Shown here piece by piece: positions 1 to 5,658 of a stretch of 5,941 nt of DNA (position 1 is the first letter of the stretch; every line of letters starts with the position of its first letter). The stretch comes from CAZHRJ01 sp964534765 (GTDB taxonomy: Bacteria > Lindowbacteria > 2-12-FULL-62-27), in contig CAZHRJ010000168.1 of NCBI GenBank assembly GCA_964534765.1, forward strand, positions 1 through 5,941, given 5' to 3'. Under the pieces are notes generated by a model that searched no databases, was not told the origin of the DNA, and was given only the letters and a program-made list of their open reading frames with translations. Both the position numbers and the translations under genes were made by a program.

Positions 1-435
1 GTGAACCTGCCGACGCTGGCCATCTGCAGGGGCGCTCAGATTCTGAACGTCGCGTTGGGCGGCACGCTGATCGCGCATTTGCCGGAAGCGGTTGGCGAAA
101 GCACGCCGCATCGAGCGCCGCCGCGGCAGCCGACGCGACACGCCGTTAGCATCCAGTCCGGATCGCGCCTCGCGCGGCTTTTGGGCCAAACCGAAATTGA
201 GATCGCCTCCTGGCACCATCAGGCACTGCGGGATGTCTCGCCGGGCCTCACCGTCGTCGCGCACGCGCCGGACGGGACAATCGAGGCGGTGGAGATGCCG
301 GACCACCCGTGGCTTTTTGGCGTCCAGTGGCATCCGGAGTTGACGGCGGATCAAGACGCCTCACAGCAGAGGCTCTTTGACGCGCTGGTCCAGGCCGCCT
401 CGGCCTATCGGCAAAAACAAACTCATGAGACTTAA
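1..435 (+). CDS. PuuD-like gamma-glutamyl amide hydrolase (class I glutamine amidotransferase fold), 5' truncated
   Basis: This is the C-terminal part of a peptidase C26 / PuuD-family hydrolase, which cleaves gamma-glutamyl amides such as gamma-glutamyl-GABA to free glutamate plus the amine product in the cytoplasm. The visible 144 residues begin just before the nucleophile elbow, AICRGAQILNVALGGTL, with the catalytic Cys at visible residue 9. The rest of the triad is His111 and Glu113 in VQWHPE. A WHHQA segment (residues 71-75) matches the conserved HHQ region of the family. Family members are about 250 residues with the Cys near 110, so roughly 100 N-terminal residues lie off the left edge. 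The GTG at base 1 is therefore most likely an internal Val codon. The stop overlaps the next gene by 11 bases, which suggests translational coupling. The family is secure, but the exact amide substrate is not. Confidence 0.9.
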   Translation: MNLPTLAICRGAQILNVALGGTLIAHLPEAVGESTPHRAPPRQPTRHAVSIQSGSRLARLLGQTEIEIASWHHQALRDVSPGLTVVAHAPDGTIEAVEMPDHPWLFGVQWHPELTADQDASQQRLFDALVQAASAYRQKQTHET

Positions 436-1198
436 AAATAAAGTCGCCCTCATCACCGGCGCGGCAAGCGGCATCGGCCGGGAGTCGGCTCTGCTTTTTG
501 CCATGGAAGGAGCCGCCGTGGTCGCCGTCGATCTCAACGAAGCGGGGGCGAAGGAGACGGTCGAACAGATCAAATCCGGCGGCGGGCAGGCGCTGGCCGT
601 CCGCGCTGATGTCTCCAAGGATGCGGACGTACGGCGGATGATCGAGTCTGCGGAAAATACATTTGGCCGGCTGACCGTGCTGTTCAACAACGCCGGAATT
701 TTGTTGGGCCCCGACGACGACGCGGTGAATACGCCCGAGGACGTCTGGAATCGGACGATGGAAGTGAATCTCAAAAGCGTCTATCTTGGATGCAAACACG
801 GCATCCCGGCTCTGCGGCGCGCGGGCAGCGGATCCGTCATCAACACCGCTTCTTTCGTTGCGCTCATGGGCGCCGCAACGCCGCAAGTGGCCTATACGGC
901 CAGCAAAGGAGGCGTGCTGGCGATGAGCCGCGAGCTGGCCGTTGTCCACGCCCGTGAAAACATCCGTGTCAACGCACTCTGCCCCGGACCGCTTCGAACG
1001 GAACTCCTGATGAAGATTCTCGACACTGAAGAAAAACGGCAGAGACGGCTCGTCCACATTCCGATGGGCAGATTCGGCGAGGCCACCGAGATCGCCAAGG
1101 CAGCGCTCTTTTTGGCCTCCGACGAATCCTCTTTCGTGACCGGCACGGCCTTCACCGTTGACGGCGGCATCACGGCCGCCTACGTCACGCCGCTCTAA
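425..1198 (+). CDS. NAD-type short-chain dehydrogenase/reductase (SDR)
   Basis: This is a classical SDR of 257 residues, the usual family length, expected to interconvert an alcohol and a carbonyl with NAD(H). Visible motifs are the TGAASGIG nucleotide loop (11-18), Asp36 after the second strand (typical of NAD over NADP preference), NNAG (88-91), the structural Asn115, the catalytic Ser143 and YTASK with Tyr157 and Lys161. PGPLRTEL follows at about 187 and VDGGIT lies near the C terminus. The ATG at 425 is preferred over a TTG at 377 because it places the first strand (KNKVALITG) at the normal distance from the N terminus. No good Shine-Dalgarno is visible, so translation probably depends on coupling to the upstream gene, whose stop it overlaps. 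SDRs of this type are often labelled 3-oxoacyl-ACP reductase by homology alone. The flanking hydrolase and aldehyde dehydrogenase argue for a catabolic alcohol dehydrogenase instead, which is inference. Confidence 0.93.
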   Translation: MRLKNKVALITGAASGIGRESALLFAMEGAAVVAVDLNEAGAKETVEQIKSGGGQALAVRADVSKDADVRRMIESAENTFGRLTVLFNNAGILLGPDDDAVNTPEDVWNRTMEVNLKSVYLGCKHGIPALRRAGSGSVINTASFVALMGAATPQVAYTASKGGVLAMSRELAVVHARENIRVNALCPGPLRTELLMKILDTEEKRQRRLVHIPMGRFGEATEIAKAALFLASDESSFVTGTAFTVDGGITAAYVTPL

Positions 1199-1205
1199 CT
1201 TTCGC

Positions 1206-2594
1206 GTGCGCCGGCGCGCTCCTCTCAAGGTCGTCAATCCTTACAGCCTTCAGACCGTCTGCGAGATCACGTTCGCGGAAGGGAAAATTCTGGACGACAA
1301 GGTGGACCGGACACGGTGCGCCTTTGAGATCTGGCACAATCAGCCGCTCGAAAAACGGATAAGGCGGGTGGAGGATGGCCTGAAATATTTTCAAACTCAT
1401 CGGGAAGAAATCGCGCGCGACATTACCCTGCAAATGGGCAAACCCATCCGCGAGGCTCGACGGGAAATCGACACATTTTTTGAACGGGCCCGCCACATGC
1501 TCTCCATCGCCCCGCCCGCGCTTTCACCGGATGTTCTCCCGAAAAAACAGGGACTACGCCGCCGTATCGTTCATGAGCCCCTCGGCGTCGTCCTAAACAT
1601 CGCCGCATGGAATTATCCTCTGCTCATCCCCGTCAATGTCGTCGTCCCGGCGCTCCTCGCAGGCAATGCGGTACTTCTCAAACACAGCGCCAAAACGCCG
1701 CTGTGCGGACAGCATTTCGAGCAGGCCTTCGGCGAACTCGACCCGCCGGGCCTTGTGACGAATCTGGTTTTGACCCATGAACAGACGGCAAAATTGGTCG
1801 GCGATCCGCGGATCGGCCACGTCGCTTTCACCGGGTCGGTGGAGGGTGGGCGCGAGATATACCGGGAGGTGTCGAAAAGATTTCTCGGAGTGGGTTTGGA
1901 ACTTGGCGGAAAAGATCCTGCCTACGTCGCCGAGGATGCCGACATGGATTTTACGATCGAAAACGTGGTCGATGGCGCCTGCTACAACGCCGGTCAATCC
2001 TGCTGCGCCGTTGAACGCGTCTACGTGCATCAAAAATTATACAAGAAGTTTCTGACTCGCGCACAAGCGATTCTCAAGCGTTACAAAATGGGCGATCCCC
2101 TCGACGAAACCACGACGCTCGGCCCCCTGGCCTCACGTTCCACCCTGGACACACTCGAGCATCAGGTGAAGGACGCGGTCCGCCGCGGCGCGCGGGTGAT
2201 GTTGGGAGGTAAACGCGTTGAAGGCATGCGCGGCCATTTTTTCCCGCCGACACTTCTTGCCGATGTTCCAAACGACGCCGAAGTCATGCAGGAGGAAAGT
2301 TTCGGGCCCCTCGTCCCCGTTCAGGCCGTATCGGGCGACGACGAGGCCCTCGCGTGGATGAACGACACGCGATATGGCCTTACGGCCTCTGTCTGGACCC
2401 GCGACCCCAATCGCGCCGAGCGCTTCGCGCGCGACCTGGCGGTCGGCACGGTCTACCAGAACCGTTGCGATTATCTCGATCCGGCCCTGCCCTGGACGGG
2501 CGTCGGAGAAAGCGGCTTCGGTTCAACCCTCTCCCGGTACGGATTCCATCAACTGACGCGCCGCAAGAGCATCCACTTTCGAGACGATTTTTGA
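1206..2594 (+). CDS. NAD(P)-dependent aldehyde dehydrogenase
   Basis: This 462-residue aldehyde dehydrogenase superfamily enzyme oxidises an aldehyde to its carboxylic acid. With the GTG start at 1206, the visible motifs are WNYP (135-138) with the oxyanion Asn136, cofactor-binding Lys159 in LLKHSAK, FTGS (208-211), ELGGKDP with general base Glu232, GQSCC with nucleophile Cys266, and ESFGP with Glu364. The sequence around the Cys (YNAGQSCCAVERVYVH) resembles the shorter, uncharacterised ALDH clades of about 455-465 residues rather than classic 500-residue betaine or PuuC enzymes. The GTG lies 7 bases after the SDR stop and leaves a short lead before KVVNPYSL, the normal beginning of the fold. 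A TTG at 1158 would add 16 basic residues encoded inside the SDR gene and is less likely. No clear ribosome binding site supports either start. The substrate may be the aldehyde made by the upstream SDR. The enzyme class is certain, the specificity unknown. Confidence 0.93.
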   Translation: MRRRAPLKVVNPYSLQTVCEITFAEGKILDDKVDRTRCAFEIWHNQPLEKRIRRVEDGLKYFQTHREEIARDITLQMGKPIREARREIDTFFERARHMLSIAPPALSPDVLPKKQGLRRRIVHEPLGVVLNIAAWNYPLLIPVNVVVPALLAGNAVLLKHSAKTPLCGQHFEQAFGELDPPGLVTNLVLTHEQTAKLVGDPRIGHVAFTGSVEGGREIYREVSKRFLGVGLELGGKDPAYVAEDADMDFTIENVVDGACYNAGQSCCAVERVYVHQKLYKKFLTRAQAILKRYKMGDPLDETTTLGPLASRSTLDTLEHQVKDAVRRGARVMLGGKRVEGMRGHFFPPTLLADVPNDAEVMQEESFGPLVPVQAVSGDDEALAWMNDTRYGLTASVWTRDPNRAERFARDLAVGTVYQNRCDYLDPALPWTGVGESGFGSTLSRYGFHQLTRRKSIHFRDDF

Positions 2595-2650
2595 CGGGAT
2601 CTCACAGGACCACACCCAATTCAGCGTTATTCCCCAACCAGCCTTGGGAT

Positions 2651-3076
2651 TCAGATGCCTGCCTGGGATGGACGAGCCGGTCTTCCGTAGAGCTTCACGG
2701 GTTCATGTTTGGCGATGAGGCTGAAATCTGTGTCGAGCGAAAAGAGGGTGATGCCGCGGTCGATGGCCAGTTGAGCGAGCAGAACGTCGATGGTTGCGAC
2801 GGTCACACCGGATTGTTTCAGTCTTGCGCCCATTTCGCCGGCGCGTTCCCAAGTCCGGGTGTTGGGCTCGATCCAGGACAGCTCTGCCCTGTATGTTTGA
2901 AGTTTTTCAATGTCTTTGGGGGTCCTGGCGCCTATTCGAAGTTCCGTCCAGACAGGCGCGGCCAGGACAGCGCGGTCATCGGAGACGAGCGCGGTAAATG
3001 TTTTGCCGGTCTCGCCGTCCGGCCGGCGCGTGGATTCGACCCAGACAGATGTATCGACGAGAACGTCAGCGGGCAT
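2651..3076 (-). CDS. vapC: VapC-type PIN-domain ribonuclease toxin
   Basis: This 141-residue single-domain PIN protein is the toxin of a type II module. The family are Mg2+-dependent ribonucleases that cut tRNA or rRNA when freed from VapB. The acidic active site is complete: Asp8 in VLVDTSVW, Glu45 in PVWTELRIG, Asp97 in TIDVLLAQLA, and Asp115 (with Asp117 nearby) in SLDTDF. The order and spacing match VapC. The ATG at 3076 overlaps the last 11 bases of the antitoxin gene, and no separate Shine-Dalgarno is evident, so expression should be coupled to vapB. The C-terminal tail GRPARPSQAG lies beyond the fold and looks unstructured. The gene converges on the aldehyde dehydrogenase gene. Nothing suggests inactivation. 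The RNA target cannot be inferred. Confidence 0.92.
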   Translation of the reverse strand: MPADVLVDTSVWVESTRRPDGETGKTFTALVSDDRAVLAAPVWTELRIGARTPKDIEKLQTYRAELSWIEPNTRTWERAGEMGARLKQSGVTVATIDVLLAQLAIDRGITLFSLDTDFSLIAKHEPVKLYGRPARPSQAGI

Positions 3077-3260
3077 GGCGCATTTTCAAGACGATCGGGT
3101 CAATTCGGATTTCCCCGATGGTTCCGGCCAGTTGGAGAAGCTTTTCACGCCGCTCCACCGCCTCAAGCGCCCTCACAATCGCCTCCGTCTTTGTCTTGCA
3201 TCCCAAAATCCGCTGGGCCTTCCGGACCAGCGATTCCGGCAAATTCAACGTCGTTTTCAC
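3066..3260 (-). CDS. vapB: VapB-type ribbon-helix-helix antitoxin
   Basis: This 64-residue antitoxin precedes and overlaps the PIN toxin. Residues 1-8 (MKTTLNLP) form the DNA-contacting strand. Helices follow at about 9-19 (ESLVRKAQRIL) and 24-36 (TEAIVRALEAVER), separated by the GCKTK turn, the typical layout of the VapB antitoxin family. The remaining C-terminal part (about 37-64) would wrap the toxin and block its active site. The start is a GTG, chosen because a GGGAGG ribosome binding site lies 5 bases upstream and the strand begins immediately. It should bind its own promoter as a dimer, alone or with VapC, and repress the operon. This is family knowledge and was not tested here. Confidence 0.88.
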   Translation of the reverse strand: MKTTLNLPESLVRKAQRILGCKTKTEAIVRALEAVERREKLLQLAGTIGEIRIDPIVLKMRHAR

Positions 3261-3265
3261 ACACG

Positions 3266-3271
3266 CCTCCC
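3266..3271 (-). promoter_or_regulatory. Ribosome binding site of vapB
   Basis: GGGAGG on the - strand lies 5 bases before the GTG start of vapB. This strong Shine-Dalgarno decides the start codon in favour of GTG at 3260. It makes the antitoxin the well-translated member, since the overlapping toxin gene has no comparable site. Confidence 0.8.
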
Positions 3272-3290
3272 GATTAATTCTTGTACAGAT

Positions 3291-3320
3291 ATTATTCCAT
3301 TAATGTATGTATCGCGTCAA
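3291..3320 (-). promoter_or_regulatory. Candidate sigma70-type promoter for vapBC
   Basis: Read on the - strand, a TTGACG -35 element (3315-3320) is followed after 18 bases by an AATAAT -10 element (3291-3296). Each matches the consensus at five of six bases. Transcription would start near 3284, giving a leader of about 24 bases with the GGGAGG ribosome binding site inside it. The element lies in the AT-rich spacer between the two toxin-antitoxin modules. It was found by eye, and the host's sigma factor preferences are unknown. Confidence 0.5.
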
Positions 3321-3335
3321 ACAAATATATGTATG
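3303..3335. repeat. Pair of ATGTATG direct repeats in the vapBC promoter
   Basis: ATGTATG occurs at 3303-3309 and 3329-3335, 26 bases apart centre to centre. The copies flank the candidate vapBC -35 element. They could be binding sites for VapB dimers, but a chance match in AT-rich DNA is possible. Confidence 0.3.
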
Positions 3336-3355
3336 ATTGCGGGAACTCGAAATAA

Positions 3356-3370
3356 GTCAATATGTCAATA
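3356..3370 (+). repeat. Tandem GTCAATA direct repeat
   Basis: Two exact copies of GTCAATA (3356-3362 and 3364-3370) are separated by one base. They lie between the vapBC and mazEF promoters. The 8-base period is the same as that of the neighbouring CCCCAATT repeat. No function is established. Confidence 0.45.
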
Positions 3371-3375
3371 CCCGG

Positions 3376-3400
3376 CCCCAATTCCCCAATTCCCAAATCC
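3376..3400 (+). repeat. 8-base tandem repeat CCCCAATT, about three copies
   Basis: Two perfect copies of CCCCAATT (3376-3383 and 3384-3391) are followed by a degenerate third (CCCAAATCC, 3392-3400), immediately upstream of the mazEF -35 box. It may be a small simple-sequence tract or an array of regulator half-sites. A change in copy number would alter the sequence just upstream of the promoter. Confidence 0.55.
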
Positions 3401-3427
3401 TTGACATTTTGCGGTATATTTTATACT
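3401..3427 (+). promoter_or_regulatory. Candidate sigma70-type promoter for mazEF
   Basis: A perfect TTGACA -35 box (3401-3406) is followed by TATACT (3422-3427), which matches the -10 consensus at five of six bases. The spacer is 15 bases, shorter than the optimum of about 17. The start point would be near 3434, about 26 bases before the mazE ATG. The -10 lies inside the palindrome described separately, so a repressor bound there would block it. Confidence 0.65.
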
Positions 3428-3445
3428 CTTTAATAGAATATAAAA
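3419..3445. promoter_or_regulatory. 27-base imperfect palindrome, probable mazEF operator
   Basis: The left arm TTTTATACTCT (3419-3429) pairs with the right arm AGAATATAAAA (3435-3445) as an inverted repeat matching at 10 of 11 positions. The only arm mismatch is C3426 against A3438. The centre is A3432. The palindrome covers the -10 box and reaches the edge of the ribosome binding site, the usual place for an antitoxin-bound operator. The symmetry is seen directly. Binding by the encoded ribbon-helix-helix antitoxin is inferred. Confidence 0.6.
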
Positions 3446-3451
3446 AGGAGG
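3445..3451 (+). promoter_or_regulatory. Ribosome binding site of mazE
   Basis: AAGGAGG lies 8 bases before the ATG at 3460. It is a near-perfect Shine-Dalgarno and fixes this ATG as the start over the out-of-frame ATG at 3452 and over any upstream in-frame start. Confidence 0.85.
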
Positions 3452-3459
3452 ATGGTTTC

Positions 3460-3690
3460 ATGCCCAAAACGTCGTTTTACCTGCAGGCGGAGGACGAGCG
3501 GCTGCTCAATGAGCTGGCGGCCGAGTACGGGTCGAAATCGGAGGCCATCCGGGCCGCGATGGCCGCGCTGCGGTCCATGCGCATCGGCCGCGCCCTTGCT
3601 CAGAAGTATCGTGAGGAGAAGCCAGTCCCGGATCGTGTCGCGAAAATTCAGGCCGAGACGTCGGCGGATCTGGGGTCCTATCCATGGTGA
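3460..3690 (+). CDS. Ribbon-helix-helix antitoxin of a MazEF/PemIK-type module
   Basis: This 76-residue protein lies directly before a MazF-family toxin gene and overlaps it by 7 bases (ATGGTGA). The N terminus fits a ribbon-helix-helix fold: strand at about 3-9 (KTSFYLQ), helix at 11-23 (EDERLLNELAAEY), a GSKS turn, and a second helix at 26-39 (EAIRAAMAALRSMR). This makes it like the Bacillus-type antitoxins that partner MazF, not the AbrB-fold MazE of E. coli. The charged C-terminal region (about 40-76, ending in DLGSYPW) would be the toxin-neutralising tail. The start is fixed by an AAGGAGG site 8 bases upstream. It probably represses its own promoter through the palindrome at 3419-3445. 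The role rests mainly on fold and position, since the sequence itself is not strongly family-specific. Confidence 0.85.
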   Translation: MPKTSFYLQAEDERLLNELAAEYGSKSEAIRAAMAALRSMRIGRALAQKYREEKPVPDRVAKIQAETSADLGSYPW

Positions 3691-4001
3691 GGCGCGGGGA
3701 AATTTACAAAGTCCGTTTCCCCGACGGAAAGCTCAGGCCCGGCGTGATCGTCTCTCCGGACGTGCGAAACCGGGAAGGGGTCAACGTCATCCTGGCCGGC
3801 TGTACCTCCCAGCGTCTCGAACGTATTTATCCCAACGAAGTTCTGTTGGAGGGATCCGGCCTGCCGGTTAGAACCAAGGTGCAGGCCGATTATCTCTTCA
3901 CCGTCCGCCAGTTCCATCTCAAATCAAGAATCGGCGCGGTCCCGGCGCCGCTCATACCCGCCCTGAACGACGCACTCCGAATATCGCTGGATTTGGGTTA
4001 A
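3684..4001 (+). CDS. mazF: MazF/PemK-family endoribonuclease toxin
   Basis: This 105-residue toxin of the MazF/PemK family is a ribosome-independent mRNA interferase that cuts single-stranded RNA at short sequence motifs. Family signatures are RRGEIYKV at 3-10, the loop with LRPGVIVSPD (Arg18 and Pro19 are the conserved RP), GCTS at 39-42 carrying the conserved Thr41-Ser42 pair, and a C-terminal LFTV...IGAVPAPLIPALNDALRISLDL that matches the terminal strand and helix. The catalytic Arg and Ser/Thr positions appear intact and the length is normal. Its ATG sits inside the end of the antitoxin gene, so toxin synthesis is coupled to antitoxin synthesis. The gene converges on the FapA-family gene with 33 bases between them. 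The cleavage motif cannot be predicted from sequence alone. Confidence 0.93.
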   Translation: MVRRGEIYKVRFPDGKLRPGVIVSPDVRNREGVNVILAGCTSQRLERIYPNEVLLEGSGLPVRTKVQADYLFTVRQFHLKSRIGAVPAPLIPALNDALRISLDLG

Positions 4002-4034
4002 CCTCATGCCCACCAGGATAATTTACACCCAACA

Positions 4035-5654
4035 CTAAATCAGCGGGATCGCCTTGATGCGGTGTTGTTTGGGGTCGAATTTGAACCGGACGCACGACAG
4101 CGCATCACCGACCAGGTATGACAGATGGCCTATGAGGACTTTGACTCCCGGATAAACCCGGCCGCGGTCGTCCAGCATGCCGTGTACGCGGCTTTTCATG
4201 GATTCCAGAAAACTGTATTCCTCCTCCTCGATTTTTCGGAGCCGGTTGTGGAGGACGACGACGGTTTTCGCAAGTTTCAGAAGCTGTTTGCCCTCCTCCG
4301 TCATCGCCTGCGCGCGGAGGGTCTCCGAGGTCAGGCCGAATTTCATGATCGCCAGCTCCGACTCGTCCAAGGCCTTGCGGGCCGCCTGCAGGCGCGTCTT
4401 TAATTTTGAAAGGTCCATCAGATTTTCAGGCGTGATGCCAAGCTGGACCACCGTCGGTTCGCCCGTGCCGGCGCCGAGGTCCCGCACCTCCACCCGCTGG
4501 CCCGCGTAAATTTTTCCTCCGATCACGACTCCCTTCCCTTTCGTCACTAAAACTTCCGTTCCGCCGGCCAGTTCACTGCGGTAGGCGCTCTCCGTCGTCA
4601 AGACGCCCCCGGCCAAGACCGTAGCCTGCTCGACAAACCTCGTCGTGATGTCCCATGCCGCCTGGATCATGGCCATGCCGGAACCCTGCACGCCTTTGCC
4701 GATGACAATGCTCCCGTTCAACGACCTCACCTGCGCGGCCTCCACGCCGCCTTCGATGACAATGTCCTTCTCGGCCTGAACCCATAGGCCGCTGCGCACA
4801 CTGCCGCGGATTAAAATCTCGCCCTGAAACATCACATGGCCAACCGAGATGTCCACGTCCCTGTCAAACTTCATCAGGCTTTCCACTTCTATGGAATTCT
4901 CGTGAATGACAACCCGGCCCGGCGCCGTGGCGTAGAAATATCCCGCATGGGCGTCGAAGGAGACGTTCTCCCCCACTTCCGGCACGATGGGCCGGCCGGA
5001 CCTGGCGGGAATGTCGCGTCCGAATACGTCCTTGCCGGGCACCCCTTCCGCGGGCGGCGCCAGTTTGGCGATTTTTTGTCCCTTGGCCACGGTGTCAACG
5101 TCCGAGACTCTGATGTTGCCGTCGGACGCTGGTATTTTCATGCCGGCGGGCGCCGGCTCCCAGTGCTTGATCGGCTCGATATGCCCGTCCCGGCCCTGTT
5201 GAACCCTGGTTCCCCGCGCAACGCAAACCCCTTTGACATCCGATGTGTGACCGGTCTTCGCGGCTTTCTCGATGGCGTCCTCGTCAATTCCAAACACGAT
5301 GTTCTGTTCCTCGAGAAGCCGCAGAATATCGTCGGCGGTCACCGGCGCTCCCTCGCCCGAGGGGGGTTCGATGTCCGCCCGAACCGTGATGCAGTCCTCG
5401 GACACGGAGAGCTTGCAGGTTCCTGGGGCCGGCGGGAATCCCAGAATCTGCACCAGCCGGGGGCCGAACCGTTTTGACATCTCCCGAATTTCAGCATAGG
5501 CGGCTTCATCCGGATTTGTCTTGGAAAACATGAGCTCCTGATATTCCGCGTCAACGTCGAATTCGCCCTCGGTTTGGGAGAGGCCAAGGAGGACCTGGCC
5601 AAGCCTGTCTTCCAGCTCTGATATTTCTTTGGAGGAAAGAGTCCGTGCCCCCAT
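4035..5654 (-). CDS. FapA/DUF342 family protein
   Basis: This 539-residue protein has the FapA (formerly DUF342) architecture. A helical N-terminal segment (1-75) comes before the conserved alpha/beta region (about 80-165). The signature GVPGKDVFGRDIP (204-216) follows, then a beta-helix-like repeat region (about 225-407) rich in short IVIEGGV / VVIGGKI strands. After that come a probable coiled coil (about 410-485) and a final beta segment with GVKVLIGH. There is no signal peptide or membrane segment, so it is probably cytoplasmic. The Vibrio member is a polar flagellar assembly factor. In most lineages the role is unproven, and no flagellar gene is visible here. The ATG at 5654 follows the upstream stop after only 4 bases. 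The Shine-Dalgarno is poor, suggesting translational coupling to the receiver-domain gene. The family is secure, the cellular role open. Confidence 0.9.
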   Translation of the reverse strand: MGARTLSSKEISELEDRLGQVLLGLSQTEGEFDVDAEYQELMFSKTNPDEAAYAEIREMSKRFGPRLVQILGFPPAPGTCKLSVSEDCITVRADIEPPSGEGAPVTADDILRLLEEQNIVFGIDEDAIEKAAKTGHTSDVKGVCVARGTRVQQGRDGHIEPIKHWEPAPAGMKIPASDGNIRVSDVDTVAKGQKIAKLAPPAEGVPGKDVFGRDIPARSGRPIVPEVGENVSFDAHAGYFYATAPGRVVIHENSIEVESLMKFDRDVDISVGHVMFQGEILIRGSVRSGLWVQAEKDIVIEGGVEAAQVRSLNGSIVIGKGVQGSGMAMIQAAWDITTRFVEQATVLAGGVLTTESAYRSELAGGTEVLVTKGKGVVIGGKIYAGQRVEVRDLGAGTGEPTVVQLGITPENLMDLSKLKTRLQAARKALDESELAIMKFGLTSETLRAQAMTEEGKQLLKLAKTVVVLHNRLRKIEEEEYSFLESMKSRVHGMLDDRGRVYPGVKVLIGHLSYLVGDALSCVRFKFDPKQHRIKAIPLI

Positions 5655-5658
5655 CGGT

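Noticed and set aside
1158..1205. TTG at 1158 as the ALDH start
   Set aside because: It would add 16 residues without similarity to the fold, overlaps the conserved end of the SDR gene and lacks a ribosome binding site. GTG at 1206 fits better.
248..1237. Long open frame on the - strand (329 codons) opposite the hydrolase and SDR genes
   Set aside because: Its translation is rich in Arg, Gly and Ala with no fold or motif. It lies opposite two genes with complete family signatures and is the usual antisense shadow in GC-rich DNA.
2633..2648. Hairpin CCCAA / TTGGG with a 6-base loop between the ALDH and vapC genes as a terminator
   Set aside because: The stem is only 5 pairs and no T-run follows on either strand, so it is too weak to call.
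2354..3277. Open frame on the + strand (307 codons) running from inside the ALDH across vapBC
   Set aside because: It overlaps clear genes on both strands, has low-complexity composition and no recognisable domain.
3996..4003. GGTTAACC palindrome at the end of mazF as a terminator or site
   Set aside because: An 8-base perfect palindrome with no loop and no T-run is expected by chance. It overlaps the stop codon and nothing supports a function.
2595..4034. Insertion sequence or phage remnant carrying the toxin-antitoxin genes
   Set aside because: No transposase, integrase, terminal inverted repeats or target duplications could be seen around the island.
4836..5477. Open frame on the + strand (213 codons) opposite the FapA-family gene
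   Set aside because: It is an antisense shadow of a gene with strong family motifs and has no motif or plausible start region of its own.
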